The notes beneath the pieces were generated by a model. The model did not search any database. It saw only the letters and a program-made list of their open reading frames with translations, and had not been told where the DNA came from. This document shows, one piece after another, positions 50,985 to 61,942 of a stretch of DNA of 64,000 nt (position 1 is its first letter; each line of letters begins with the position of its first letter). The position numbers and the translations under genes were made by a program. This DNA comes from Rhodopseudomonas pseudopalustris (GTDB lineage Bacteria > Pseudomonadota > Alphaproteobacteria > Rhizobiales > Xanthobacteraceae). Location: positions 1-64,000 of the forward strand of contig NZ_FODT01000001.1 of the NCBI RefSeq assembly GCF_900110435.1, read 5' to 3'.

Positions 50985-52298
50985 TCAGCTGATCGCCGGC
51001 CGGGGACCACCTGTCGCCCAATCGAGAAGCTCAATCGTGTGCACTACAGGGACGTCCGTTCCGCTGGCGATCTGCACCATGCAGCCGATATTGCCAGCGG
51101 CAATCATGTCCGGCTTGACGGAAGCGATGTTGGCGACTTTGCGGTCGCGCAATCTGGTCGCGATGTCAGGCTGGAGAATGTTGTACGTGCCCGCCGAACC
51201 ACAACACAAATGACTCTCCGGGATATCTTTCACCACGAATCCGGACTTGGAAAGCAATTCTTTGGGGAGCTGCGTGACTTTCTGACCGTGCTGCAGCGAA
51301 CATGCGGAGTGATACGCGACGACGACATCGCCATGCGGCTGCGGCGGCGACAGCTCAAGGGTGCCGATATATTCGCTGATATCCTTTGCGAGCGCCGAGA
51401 CCTTCGCCGCCGATGCCGCGAATTCCGGATCCTCGCGCAACATGTAACCATAGTCCTTGATGACGGTGCCGCAGCCTGAGGTCGTCACCAGAATCGCGTC
51501 GAGGCCGCCGCGATCGATCTCGCGCAGCCACGCCTTGATGTTGGTACGGGCGTATTCGAGGGTCCGCGTGTCACGCCCCAGATGATGGATCAGGGCGCCG
51601 CAGCAGGCTTCATCCGCCGCGAGCACGACCTCGATGCCGTGGCGTGTCAGCAAATTGATGGCGGCGCGGTTGATACGCGGCGCCAGAACCTGTTGGGCGC
51701 AGCCGTGCAGCAGTGCGACGCGACCGCGCCTGGGTCCGACCGCCGGGAACATGGTTCCAGAGGCCGGGCCAGGCTCCGGCAAATGCTTCGGGGCGAGCGC
51801 CAGCATCGCCTTGATCCGGCTGAGGAACGTCGGATGGGCGAGATCGTGCGATCCTGGCAGCAGCGCCGCCACCGGCCGCAACAGCTGCGCCATCCACATG
51901 CTGAAACGGAACATGCCGGGATGCGGCATCAGCCACGACAACAGCTCGCGCACGAGGCGATCGGGCAGCGGCCTCGTATAGTCCCTCTCGATCCGGACGC
52001 GCGCCTGATCGACCAGATGCATGTAGTTCACGCCCGACGGACAAGTGGTCATGCAGGCGAGGCACGACAGGCAGCGATCGATATGCTTGACCACGTCCGC
52101 CGTCGGCGGCGCGTTGTTTTCCAGCATCTCCTTGATCAGGTAAATGCGGCCGCGCGGGCTGTCCAGTTCATCGCCAAGCAGCACATAGGTCGGGCACGTC
52201 GCCGTGCAGAAACCGCAATGCACGCAGGCGCGCAGGATCTTGTCGGCCTCGGCGATATCCGGATCGGCGAGCTGGGCGAGACTGAATTCAGTTTTCAT
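50985..52298 (-). CDS. glcF: Glycolate oxidase iron-sulfur subunit GlcF
   Basis: A 437-residue protein: two 4Fe-4S motifs near the N-terminus (ACVHCGFCTATCP, Cys25/28/31/35; RCLSCLACMTTCP, Cys76/79/82/86) and two C-terminal CCG domains (ADEACCGAL, SHLCCGSAGTYN). It passes electrons from GlcD/E to the membrane. ATG at 52298 overlaps the glcE stop (ATGA). Last glc gene of the operon, followed by the H1-like gene. Confidence 0.96.
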   Translation of the reverse strand: MKTEFSLAQLADPDIAEADKILRACVHCGFCTATCPTYVLLGDELDSPRGRIYLIKEMLENNAPPTADVVKHIDRCLSCLACMTTCPSGVNYMHLVDQARVRIERDYTRPLPDRLVRELLSWLMPHPGMFRFSMWMAQLLRPVAALLPGSHDLAHPTFLSRIKAMLALAPKHLPEPGPASGTMFPAVGPRRGRVALLHGCAQQVLAPRINRAAINLLTRHGIEVVLAADEACCGALIHHLGRDTRTLEYARTNIKAWLREIDRGGLDAILVTTSGCGTVIKDYGYMLREDPEFAASAAKVSALAKDISEYIGTLELSPPQPHGDVVVAYHSACSLQHGQKVTQLPKELLSKSGFVVKDIPESHLCCGSAGTYNILQPDIATRLRDRKVANIASVKPDMIAAGNIGCMVQIASGTDVPVVHTIELLDWATGGPRPAIS

Positions 52299-53536
52299 AC
52301 TGCGGGTCCTCGCGACAACCGGCCGCGATTGAGAATGTTCCTGGGATCGAAACTGTGTTTGACCCGCAGCCCGAGCGCGGCGAGCCCGCTCGGCTGCGGC
52401 TGGAACACGTCGACGCTCGCGCGAACCTCGTCGCTGGCGCGGATCAGCGACGCGTGGCCGCCGATCTTGTCGACGCGCTGTCGCAACGCCTTGGCGTGGC
52501 CATCCGCGGCCGGCGGCAACGCCGCCCAGATCAATCCGCCGCCCCAGTCGTAGATCACCTCGCCGCCGCTCTCGCGCTGCAGGGCCAGGCCGAATGCCCC
52601 ACCGGACGCCGGCGGGCAGACGATCCGCCACACTGGCCACAGCGCCCGCGGGCCCGAGGCGGCGAACGGCTCGACGTCGCGGACGGCGCGCCACAGATCG
52701 GCCGAGGCCTCGTCCTCGATCAGGTCCGCGGTGCCGAAACTCTTCAGCGCCTCGCGCAGCGACTGGGCGCGATGGCTCGCCGACGAGGTGATCCCCTCGA
52801 GCCGCAGCAGCGTCAGCGCCTGATCCAGAGAAGCGATGTCGGCAAGCGCGCCGCCGGTGGTGCGCAACGCCGAGCCCGGCAGATGCGCCGCGCCGCTGAC
52901 GTCGTAGGGCGAGCCCAGCGCCTGGGTCATCGCCCTGTTGGCGGTGACGTCGTCGAGCCCGCGCAGCACCAGCGTGCGCTCGCTCTCCGGCCGCGGCGTC
53001 ACCTTCAGTGTTACCTCGGTCATCACCGCGAGCGTTCCCCACGAGCCCGCCAGCAGCTTGCAGAGGTCGTAGCCGGTGACGTTCTTCACCACCTTGCCGC
53101 CGGCCTTGAAGCTCTCGCCGAAACCGGACACCGCGTGCGCGCCGAGCAGATGGTCGCGCGCGCCGCCCGACTTGATCCGCCGCGGACCTGCGAGGCCCGC
53201 GGCGATCATGCCGCCGATGGTGCCCTCGGTCTCCGGCGTGCCGAGCAGCAACGACGTGTTGATCGGCTCGAAGGCGAATTGCTGGTTCCTGGAATCGATC
53301 AGCGACAGCACGTCGGCGACCGGGGCGCCGGCCTGCACGGTGATGATCAGTTCGTTCGGCTCGTAGGCGGTGACGGCATTGAGCGCCGACAGTTCCAGCA
53401 CCGCATTGGTCGCCATCGGCTGGCCGACCGGCCGCTTGGTGCCGTGACCAATGATCTCGAGCGGCTGCTCATTGGCGATCGCGGCGCGCACCGCGTCCTC
53501 GACCTCCTGTGCGTCGCGTACTTTCAACGTGTCCAC
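52295..53536 (-). CDS. glcE: Glycolate oxidase FAD-binding subunit GlcE
   Basis: A 413-residue FAD-linked oxidase subunit with the FAD-binding type-4 fold: TVQAGAPVADVLSLID, GTIGGMIAAGLAGPRRIKSG, GGKVVKNVTGYDLCKLLAGS. It forms the GlcDEF complex oxidising glycolate to glyoxylate. GTG start; begins 20 bases after glcD and overlaps glcF by four bases. Confidence 0.95.
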   Translation of the reverse strand: MDTLKVRDAQEVEDAVRAAIANEQPLEIIGHGTKRPVGQPMATNAVLELSALNAVTAYEPNELIITVQAGAPVADVLSLIDSRNQQFAFEPINTSLLLGTPETEGTIGGMIAAGLAGPRRIKSGGARDHLLGAHAVSGFGESFKAGGKVVKNVTGYDLCKLLAGSWGTLAVMTEVTLKVTPRPESERTLVLRGLDDVTANRAMTQALGSPYDVSGAAHLPGSALRTTGGALADIASLDQALTLLRLEGITSSASHRAQSLREALKSFGTADLIEDEASADLWRAVRDVEPFAASGPRALWPVWRIVCPPASGGAFGLALQRESGGEVIYDWGGGLIWAALPPAADGHAKALRQRVDKIGGHASLIRASDEVRASVDVFQPQPSGLAALGLRVKHSFDPRNILNRGRLSRGPAV

Positions 53537-53556
53537 GGTCGAACTTCGTCCTCAGG

Positions 53557-55050
53557 TCAGAAACGCGGGATATCCGGAAACGCCGTCTTGCCGCCATGGA
53601 CGTGCATCCGGCCGAGTTCGGCGCAGCGATGCAGCGTCGGGAACACCTTGCCGGGATTGAGCAGGCCTTCGGAATCGAATGCGCATTTCAACCGCTGCTG
53701 CTGATTGAGATCGATGTCGGAGAACATCTCCGGCATCAGATCGCGCTTCTCGATCCCGACGCCATGCTCGCCGGTCAGCACGCCGCCGACCTCGACGCAC
53801 AGCCGCAGAATGTCGGCCCCGAACGCCTCGGCCTTGTCCATCTCGCCGGGCTGATTGGCGTCGTAGAGGATCAGCGGATGCAGATTGCCGTCGCCGGCGT
53901 GGAACACATTGGCGACGCGCAGCCCGTAGTGCTCCGACATCTCGGTCATCCGCCGCAACACCTGCGGCAACTTCGCGCGCGGAATGGTGCCGTCCATGCA
54001 CAGATAGTCCGGCGAAATCCGGCCGACCGCCGGGAACGCCGCCTTGCGGCCGGACCAGAACAGCAACCGCTCCTTTTCCGACGTCGAGATCTGGCAGGTG
54101 GTCGAGCCGCAGCCGAGCGCAATCGTCTCGACGCGCGTGATCAGTTCGTCGACCTCGACCTGCGGGCCGTCGAGCTCGATGATCAACAGCGCCTCGACGT
54201 CGAGCGGATAGCCGGCGTGGACGAAGGCTTCGGCGGCGTGGATCGCGGGCTTGTCCATCATCTCCATGCCGCCGGGAATGATGCCGGCGCTGATGATGTC
54301 GGCGACGCATCGGCCGGCGGCCTCGACGTCGGTGAAGCCGACCATCAGCGCCCGCGCGGTCTCCGGCTTGCGCAGGATGCGGACGGTGACCTCCGTGATG
54401 ACGCCGAGCAGGCCCTCGGAGCCGGTGATCACGCCCATCAGATCGTAGCCCGCGCACTCCGCAGCCTTGCCGCCGATCCGCAGGATCTCGCCGGTCATCA
54501 GCACGATCTCGCAGCCGAGCACGTTATTGGTGGTCATGCCGTATTTCAGGCAATGCACGCCGCCGGAATTCTCCGCGATATTGCCGCCGATCGAACAGGC
54601 GATCTGCGACGACGGATCGGGCGCGTAGTAAAAGCCGGCGTGGTCGACTGCCTGGCTGATGGCGAGGTTGGTGACGCCGGGCTCGACCACCACTGCGCGG
54701 TTATCGAAATCAATCTCACGGATGCGCTTGAACTTGCCGAGCCCCAGCAACACGCCGTCGGCGAGCGGCAGAGCGCCGCCCGATAGTGAGGTGCCAGAAC
54801 CGCGCGGCACCACCTTGATGCCGTGCTTGTGGCAGTAGCGAAGAACCTCGGAGACCTGCTGCGTCGTGCCCGGCAACACCACCACCATCGGCGGCTGGCG
54901 ATACGCCATCAGCCCGTCGGACTCATAGGGCTTCATCTCGGCGGCGCTGGAAATGACGCCCTCGCCCGGCACGATCTTGCGCAACGCCGCCACGATCTGG
55001 TCGCGGCGCGCCAGCACGGACTGGTCCGGTTCCGGCATCAATATGGTCAT
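53557..55050 (-). CDS. glcD: Glycolate oxidase catalytic subunit GlcD
   Basis: A 497-residue FAD-dependent oxidase of the expected length: VVPRGSGTSLSGGALPLADG FAD site, CSIGGNIAENSGGVHCLKYG, FHAGDGNLHPLI and VLTGEHGVGIEKRDLM. It converts glycolate to glyoxylate, salvaging phosphoglycolate carbon from the RuBisCO oxygenase reaction in autotrophs. It leads glcDEF, 41 bases downstream of the TetR gene. Confidence 0.97.
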   Translation of the reverse strand: MTILMPEPDQSVLARRDQIVAALRKIVPGEGVISSAAEMKPYESDGLMAYRQPPMVVVLPGTTQQVSEVLRYCHKHGIKVVPRGSGTSLSGGALPLADGVLLGLGKFKRIREIDFDNRAVVVEPGVTNLAISQAVDHAGFYYAPDPSSQIACSIGGNIAENSGGVHCLKYGMTTNNVLGCEIVLMTGEILRIGGKAAECAGYDLMGVITGSEGLLGVITEVTVRILRKPETARALMVGFTDVEAAGRCVADIISAGIIPGGMEMMDKPAIHAAEAFVHAGYPLDVEALLIIELDGPQVEVDELITRVETIALGCGSTTCQISTSEKERLLFWSGRKAAFPAVGRISPDYLCMDGTIPRAKLPQVLRRMTEMSEHYGLRVANVFHAGDGNLHPLILYDANQPGEMDKAEAFGADILRLCVEVGGVLTGEHGVGIEKRDLMPEMFSDIDLNQQQRLKCAFDSEGLLNPGKVFPTLHRCAELGRMHVHGGKTAFPDIPRF

Positions 55051-55091
55051 GCGATACTCCTGCGCTGGCTCGGCACGCGCGGCCTGGGAGT

Positions 55092-55766
55092 TCAGGCCCC
55101 GACCAGACTACGTGACGGCACCACCGCCTGTACCACAAGCCCGCGTGCGCGCGCATCCATCACGCCGACCGCCCGCAGCGCCAGCAGTGTCACAGTCTGC
55201 ACCGCATCGCGCAACTTCACCGGGTCGTCGAGATTGTCGGGCGCCAGCGGGCCGACCAGCGATTCATGGACCGCGCCAAGCAGCGCGGTCGCCGCCAGCG
55301 CCGTGTCCTGTGCAGGCAGATGCCCGGCCTGCACCGCAGCGACGATCCGCGATTCGACCTCGTTGGCGATCTCTCGACGGCTGGCGAGCCGCGAGGCCGA
55401 GACATCGACATCGACTGGTTCCGCGAGAATTCCCCATGCCAGCTTGCGGTGCGACAGCACATGGACCGCGACCGTGGTCACCGCAGCGGCCAGCGCCGAG
55501 GACGGACCGGGCGCAGCATCGGCGGCGCGGCGGATTGCAGCCAGTTCGTCGCGCGACACGTCCGCGATCAGTTCGGAGATGAGATCGGCCTTTGACGGGA
55601 AGTAGCGGTAAACTGTTCCGGCGGCGACGTTGGCCCGGTTCGCCACCGGGGCGATCTGCACCGCCGCCATGCCGCCTTCCGCCGCGGCCTCGCGCGCCGC
55701 GGCCAGGATGGCGCTGCGCCGCGCAGCCAGTCGCTTCACGACCTGATGGGTCCGCCGGTAAACCAT
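55092..55766 (-). CDS. TetR/AcrR family regulator
   Basis: A 224-residue one-domain repressor type. Helix-turn-helix: ILAAAREAAAEGGMAAVQIA...VAAGTVYRYFPSKADL at about 18-65; the C-terminal ligand domain is unassigned. I used the Met at 55766 (MVYRRTHQVVKRLAARR); a further in-frame Met 19 residues upstream is possible. It is the first gene of a same-strand run with glcDEF, so it may control glycolate oxidation and its own operon. Confidence 0.88.
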   Translation of the reverse strand: MVYRRTHQVVKRLAARRSAILAAAREAAAEGGMAAVQIAPVANRANVAAGTVYRYFPSKADLISELIADVSRDELAAIRRAADAAPGPSSALAAAVTTVAVHVLSHRKLAWGILAEPVDVDVSASRLASRREIANEVESRIVAAVQAGHLPAQDTALAATALLGAVHESLVGPLAPDNLDDPVKLRDAVQTVTLLALRAVGVMDARARGLVVQAVVPSRSLVGA

Positions 55767-56060
55767 GGCGTTCTCGTCCCGGGATCGAGCGTTCCCGATC
55801 CCGGAAAGAGATCGGACAGTCACCGCTCATCAAGATCTTGGGGCAAAAGGCGGTAGCAAGGTCCGACCGCTTCACCCAAATCAGTTATAAAAGTGAACAA
55901 CTATTCAGAGGCGAAGGCAAGTCCTTACAGCAATGAAGTGAATAGCATGACCGCAGCTATCGCGTTTTTGAGCGAAGTGGACACCGGTTCGCGTGAAGAA
56001 AAACGCGTCAGAACAGAAAGTTAGAGGTTCGGTGCTGATCCCATCCGAACCGGAAAAGCG
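55767..56060. other. Intergenic region between tetR and azlD
   Basis: Two parts: the tetR upstream region (about 55767-55950), which should hold the operon promoter, and a reverse repeat copy running into the azlD stop. GATCGGACAG and GATCGAGCG segments could be operator half-sites, but no clean palindrome is visible. Confidence 0.4.
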
Positions 56061-56064
56061 CTAG
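55955..56064 (-). repeat. Dispersed CGAAAACGCTAT / CCGGTTCTGAT repeat (reverse, nearly full copy)
   Basis: Reverse-oriented: GCTATCGCGTTTTTGAGCGA, GTGGACACCGGTTCGCGTGA, AAACGCGTCAGAACAGAAAG, TTAGAGGTTCGGTGCTGATC and CCGAACCGGAAAAGCGCTAG. CTA at 56061-56063 is the minus-strand stop of azlD. Confidence 0.78.
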
Positions 56065-56378
56065 CCGCCGAAGCCGAGCGCGCGCGCCAGAGCAGCTACC
56101 GACATACCGGTTATCACGGCCATGAAGTCATTGCGACGAATGATGCTGACCGCCATCGCCGCGGCGATTGCGAACATCACAATCGGCCCGCCATTGACCG
56201 CGACCGGCAGCGCCGCGGCGACGATGATCGAACCCGGTAGCGCATCGAGCATCCGCCGCACCCGCGGCGTGACGTTGACGTAGCCCATCAGCCAGTAACC
56301 GCCGAGCCGCGAGGCCACCGTCACCGCGGTCATCACCGCGAACGCGATCATCACGTCGCTGCGCAACACCTCGCTCAT
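56061..56378 (-). CDS. azlD: AzlD family branched-chain amino acid exporter subunit
   Basis: A 105-residue membrane protein with 3-4 helices (MIAFAVMTAVTVASRLGGYW, SIIVAAALPVAVNGGPIVMF) typical of AzlD. It pairs with AzlC to export branched-chain amino acids. ATG overlaps the azlC stop by four bases. The TAG stop lies in the end of a dispersed repeat. Confidence 0.9.
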   Translation of the reverse strand: MSEVLRSDVMIAFAVMTAVTVASRLGGYWLMGYVNVTPRVRRMLDALPGSIIVAAALPVAVNGGPIVMFAIAAAMAVSIIRRNDFMAVITGMSVAALARALGFGG

Positions 56379-57112
56379 GCGGCGCGCTCCGGCGGCGGCG
56401 GCTCGTCCATCAACCCGGCGCTCAGAGCGCCGGAGATCGCACCGGCGATGATGAACCAGTAGCCCGGCGTCAGCCAGTGCACGGTGAGCGCGACCACACC
56501 CGACACCACCCACGGAATCGCGCGCCGCGGCCCTTTCCAGGCCGGCACCAGCATCGCGGCGAAGAACGCCGGCATCGCGAGATCGACGCCGAACTTCTTC
56601 GGATCGGATAGTTGCTCGGCGAGCAGATAGCCCGGGATCGCGGAGACCAGCCAGACGAGATACAGCACGATGCCGCCGGCGACGAAAAACCAGGCATTGG
56701 CGCCGCCATGCTCGCGATAGCGCATCGCCGCGAGCCAGCCGCCATCGGTCACCAGCAGCATCGCCGGATAGGCCTGCCACGCCGGCAGCGTTCCGAACCA
56801 GGGCCGCATCGAGGCGGTCATCAGAAAGAACCGGATGTTCACTGTCGTCGTCAGCAGCGCCAGCGTCGCGATCGTCGACGGCGTAAGCGTCGCCGGCCAG
56901 GACTGCACGGCGACGTATTGCGACAGCCCGCCATAGACTGTGGCCATCATCACTTCGACTTCGGCCAGCGTGAAATTCTTCTGCGCGCACAGCGCACCGA
57001 ACGCCATGCCGAAGGCGAGCGTGCCCGGCAGCAGCGGGCCGATCGCGATGACGCCGGGCCAAATCGCCTCGCGCGACCAAAAGGCCGGGGCTTTCGGAAT
57101 GTGAGTGGTCAT
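56375..57112 (-). CDS. azlC: AzlC family branched-chain amino acid exporter subunit
   Basis: A 245-residue membrane protein of about 7 helices: GVIAIGPLLPGTLAFGMAFG, VYGGLSQYVAVQSW, LTTTVNIRFFLMTASM and the family's YPAMLLVTDGGW. I used the Met at 57112 (MTTHIPKAP) and not one 18 codons upstream. It is the large permease subunit of the AzlCD pair. Confidence 0.9.
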   Translation of the reverse strand: MTTHIPKAPAFWSREAIWPGVIAIGPLLPGTLAFGMAFGALCAQKNFTLAEVEVMMATVYGGLSQYVAVQSWPATLTPSTIATLALLTTTVNIRFFLMTASMRPWFGTLPAWQAYPAMLLVTDGGWLAAMRYREHGGANAWFFVAGGIVLYLVWLVSAIPGYLLAEQLSDPKKFGVDLAMPAFFAAMLVPAWKGPRRAIPWVVSGVVALTVHWLTPGYWFIIAGAISGALSAGLMDEPPPPERAA

Positions 57113-57367
57113 AAATCCTGATTCCGGGTGCGGATCATGCCTGCGGGCCGCGCGCGCCCAGGTCAAGCGGTCGCCGGTTCATGGCACCATGCACGGGGCC
57201 GGAAGGTCGGGAGGTATCCAGGCTGCACCAATGGCGCCGACGTGCCTTGGACGGCGGGCTTTGGTCGGGCCATCGCCTGGGATTGGCGGTCGACCGACCT
57301 CCACATGTCGAGCGCAAAAAAAACGCGGCGTTTCCGCCGCGTTTTCGTAGATTCGAATAGAGACCGA
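57113..57367. other. Intergenic region between ftsH and azlC
   Basis: About 250 bases with no gene: azlC promoter presumably near 57113-57200, ftsH terminator at the other end. Confidence 0.4.
57320..57345 (-). terminator. ftsH terminator
   Basis: 11-bp perfect stem AAAACGCGGCG/CGCCGCGTTTT, loop TTTC. On the minus strand T8 follows, a strong intrinsic terminator 22 bases after the ftsH stop. Confidence 0.88.
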
Positions 57368-59284
<1,917 letters not shown>

Positions 59285-59363
59285 CGGTCTTCCTTATTGG
59301 TCGCGCGGATCGCGACCTTTGGCCCAGGTACGCCGTCAGGGTTTCCTGGACCGGCCAGAACAC

Positions 59364-59393
59364 AATCTAGGTGTCACATGGCCGCCTGCCAAG
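59364..59393 (-). promoter_or_regulatory. Candidate RpoH-type promoter of ftsH
   Basis: Minus-strand CTTGGC (59388-59393), 16 bases, then CCTAGATT (59364-59371), a partial match to CTTGnC-N16/17-CYTATnT. One central -10 base disagrees. FtsH is commonly heat-inducible, but this assignment is tentative. Confidence 0.3.
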
Positions 59394-59497
59394 AGAACCG
59401 TTCAGGACTATTTAGCGCATTCTATTCCACTTCAGGCTCAAATCGCGGCGATCACATTCCGCTTCGCCGCGGGTGGTTAAGCGCTGGTGCAGTTTCG

Positions 59498-60541
59498 CTA
59501 GCCGCTCTTGCGGCGGCGCGGCGGCGCCGGGACGATCAGCAACCGGGCAGGCGTCAAAGTGATGACGGCGCCCGCAAGCGTCTGTTTCAACTTGATTTGC
59601 CCCCGTTCGGGCGCAGGTTTCGCTGCAGCGCCTTCAAGCGCAGCAGCGAGCATTTCCACCTTACCGAGTTCCGGGCGCCCCTCGCCGCCGACCCGGGCGA
59701 GAGTTCGCAGCAACAAGCGAATCCGGATTTCCGCTGCCAATGCGGAAAATGCCGGGGCGTCATAGCCGCCCCCCGGATGACTGCCGCCGCCGCGTAGCGC
59801 CAGAAACCGCTCGGCGCCGTCGACCAGCAGTTCGAGCGCGGCATCGGCACGCGCCACCCGGGCGGCAAACCGGGCCAGGTTTCGCGAATCGCAGCCTTCC
59901 GCGGCGAGACGGGGCATCAATTCACGCCAACGCGGGCGGGTGAAGCGCGGGTCGAGATTGCTGGGGTCGGTCGTGTATTCGATCTGCGCCTTGCTCAGCG
60001 TCGCGATCAGCCGCTGTTTGGAAACGTCGAGCAACGGACGGACCAGCACCGCGCCGTCGCGCTCGGTCTCGCGCGCCATCGCGGCGAGGCCGGCGATGCC
60101 GCTGCCGCGCGACAGCCGCATCAACACGGTCTCGGCCTGATCATCCCGGGTATGCGCCGTCATGATGTGGGTCGCGCCGAATCTTTTCGCCGCCTTCGCC
60201 AGCAACCGGTAGCGCGCCGCGCGGGCCGCCGCGGGCAATCCCGTTGTCGGCTTCTCCCCGGTCCAGCGCAGCGTCCGGTGCGGCAGATCGAGCGTGCGCG
60301 CAAGCTGCTTGACGGCACGCGCTTCGCGGGCTGCTTCCGGCCTCAGGCCATGATCGACAGTGACGACGCCGAGCGCCGGCCCTCGCTTCAGCGCCTTGCG
60401 CCAACGCGCTGCAAGCCACAGCAGCGCGAGAGAGTCCGGGCCGCCGGACACCGCGAGCACGATCGCGGGGACCGCCTTCCAGTCGGCGAACAGGTGGCTG
60501 GCCTCACGCGCCGAAATCGGCGCCTCGTCACTTCCGGACAT
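59498..60541 (-). CDS. tilS: tRNA(Ile)-lysidine synthase TilS
   Basis: A 347-residue N-type ATP pyrophosphatase. PP-loop AVSGGPDSLALLWL (residues 32-37 for SGGPDS), VTVDHGLRPEAAREA, TAHTRDDQAETVLMRL and RPLLDVSKQ. It modifies C34 of the tRNA-Ile2 anticodon to lysidine, allowing AUA reading. The C-terminal domain is shorter than in E. coli TilS, as usual for this class. Between cpoB and ftsH on the minus strand, the common alphaproteobacterial order. Confidence 0.95.
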   Translation of the reverse strand: MSGSDEAPISAREASHLFADWKAVPAIVLAVSGGPDSLALLWLAARWRKALKRGPALGVVTVDHGLRPEAAREARAVKQLARTLDLPHRTLRWTGEKPTTGLPAAARAARYRLLAKAAKRFGATHIMTAHTRDDQAETVLMRLSRGSGIAGLAAMARETERDGAVLVRPLLDVSKQRLIATLSKAQIEYTTDPSNLDPRFTRPRWRELMPRLAAEGCDSRNLARFAARVARADAALELLVDGAERFLALRGGGSHPGGGYDAPAFSALAAEIRIRLLLRTLARVGGEGRPELGKVEMLAAALEGAAAKPAPERGQIKLKQTLAGAVITLTPARLLIVPAPPRRRKSG

Positions 60542-60560
60542 GAGCGGCTCGCGCCCTGAC

Positions 60561-60648
60561 GATCAACTCCGGCTCGACCGGAGTTCTGGATTCATGTTTC
60601 GACGCGCCTCTTGCGCGCCGCAATCCGTTTCTCCTGAAAGCGCTCTAG
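60561..60648 (+). repeat. Dispersed CCGGTTCTGAT / CGAAAACGCTAT repeat, degenerate copy
   Basis: Degenerate member: AACTCCGGCTCGACCGGAGT (short palindrome), GTTTCGACGCGCCTCTTG and CCTGAAAGCGCTCTAG. CTA at 60645-60647 is the cpoB stop on the minus strand. Confidence 0.55.
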
Positions 60649-61682
60649 CATTTCAGCTTCTTCTGCTCGGTGTCGACCGCCTTCTTCACGCCGGCCGAAG
60701 CCTTCGGATATTTGCGGCCGATCTCGCCGAGCGCGGCGCAGGCGGCTTCCTTCTCCTTCAGCGCCGACAGCGACTGGCCGAGCCTTAACAGCGCATCCGG
60801 CGCCTTGGCCGACTTGTCGTATTTGCTGGTCACCGCAAGGAAGGCTTCCGCAGAGTCGCGATACATCTGGCGCTGGAAGTAGCTTTCGCCGAGCCAATAT
60901 TGCGAATCCGGCGTCAGCGCGTCATTCGGATATTTCGTCGCGAAGTTGCGCATCGTCTCTTCGGCGAGCGCGTAGTCGCGACGCTGCATGTAGCCGATGC
61001 CGAGGTCGAACTCGTCGCGCGGCGTCGCCGACGGCGGCAACGTGGCGAGCCCTCCGCCGGCCGGACCGCGCGGCGCCTGCTGCGCGCCGGCGTCCGGATA
61101 GCGCCCGGAATTGGCGTTGGAGAGGTCGATCGGCGCGCCGGGGTCACGGCCGGGCAGATTGCCGCCCTGCTCGGACGGGATCGGGAGCTGACCGCCGCCC
61201 AGCGCGCGCGGGACGCCAGGGGCCTGCGGATTCTGGCTCGGATCGAAGGCATCGCCGCGACGGCGGCCCGAGGGCGGCGGCGCGGCGGCCTGGTCCTGCA
61301 CGATCGGCGCCTGCGGCTGCGGTTGCTGACCGTAGACCTGCCCCTGCGGCTGCTGGCCATAACCCGGCGACTGTTGCGGCGACTGGTTGTAGACCGGCTG
61401 CTGCTGCGAAGCGGCTGGCGGCGGAGCGGCGGCCGCATTGCCGGGCGCGCTTTGCCCCCCGGCATTGCCCTGCAATTGCCGAAGCTGATCTTCGAGCCGG
61501 CGATTGCGGAATTGCAGCTCCTCGTTTTGACCGGTAAGCGCGCGCAGCCGCTCTTCGAGCTGCTGGACCCGGATCTCCGGATCGACCTCGCCGCGATATT
61601 GCTGGGCCAGCGCGGGGGCGGCGAGAGCGAGCATCGCGAAGACCGCGAGGCTACGCGCAGAGGCGGCGGTGACTGATGACAT
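60645..61682 (-). CDS. cpoB: Cell division coordinator CpoB (YbgF), Tol-Pal associated
   Basis: A 345-residue periplasmic protein: signal peptide ending APALAQQ, N-terminal coiled coil (VQQLEERLRALTGQNEELQF; about 35-72), a Gln/Pro/Ala-rich linker (70-220), and C-terminal TPR repeats (FDLGIGYMQRRDYALAEETM, KYPNDALTPDSQYWLGESYF). CpoB couples murein synthesis to outer-membrane constriction with Tol-Pal. ATG at 61682. Downstream of pal, the normal order. Confidence 0.9.
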   Translation of the reverse strand: MSSVTAASARSLAVFAMLALAAPALAQQYRGEVDPEIRVQQLEERLRALTGQNEELQFRNRRLEDQLRQLQGNAGGQSAPGNAAAAPPPAASQQQPVYNQSPQQSPGYGQQPQGQVYGQQPQPQAPIVQDQAAAPPPSGRRRGDAFDPSQNPQAPGVPRALGGGQLPIPSEQGGNLPGRDPGAPIDLSNANSGRYPDAGAQQAPRGPAGGGLATLPPSATPRDEFDLGIGYMQRRDYALAEETMRNFATKYPNDALTPDSQYWLGESYFQRQMYRDSAEAFLAVTSKYDKSAKAPDALLRLGQSLSALKEKEAACAALGEIGRKYPKASAGVKKAVDTEQKKLKC

Positions 61683-61767
61683 GGGGACCCGACGTGTTGG
61701 TGATGGCGCGCCAGATTGGAGCAGGATGACGCATCTTCGAACCGTCATTCTGCTCCAGATTCTTGTT

Positions 61768-61824
61768 CGAGCATGATCTTTTTCGAAAACCGGTATCCGC
61801 TTTTCCGGATCATGCTCTCGTAGC
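61768..61824. repeat. Dispersed GAGCATGATC...GATCATGCTC inverted repeat
   Basis: CGAGCATGATCTTTTTCGAA, AACCGGTATCC, TTTTCCGGATCATGCTCTCG: inverted arms GAGCATGATC and GATCATGCTC with CCGGTATCCGC in the middle. Same family as 19220-19272. It lies between pal and cpoB. Confidence 0.75.
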
Positions 61825-61899
61825 GCCGGATTGATCGCCGGACTACGCCAAAAATGTGACTGGAGCGACGGCCGACGGTCGCAGCGCCTCAAATAGCAA

Positions 61900-61917
61900 C
61901 GGCGCCCGAAGGCGCCG
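61900..61917 (-). terminator. Hairpin after pal
   Basis: A 7-bp stem CGGCGCC/GGCGCCG with CGAA loop on the plus strand; on the minus strand the loop is UUCG and the sequence after it is TTGCTATTTG. Possible weak terminator or mRNA-stabilising hairpin 26 bases after the pal stop. Confidence 0.55.
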
Positions 61918-61942
61918 CCCATTCAACTTGTGCTGGACGCAC

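Noticed and set aside
49915-50992. Plus-strand frames opposite the H1-like gene encoding Phe/Ala-rich 'membrane' sequence
   Set aside because: FFAGDFFAGD-type translations are the antisense of AAG/GCC-rich Lys/Ala codons; the minus-strand gene has the RBS.
50985-53042. A single 685-residue fusion covering part of glcE and all of glcF
   Set aside because: The first part is out of frame with glcE and meaningless; GlcF starts cleanly at 52298 with a four-base overlap.
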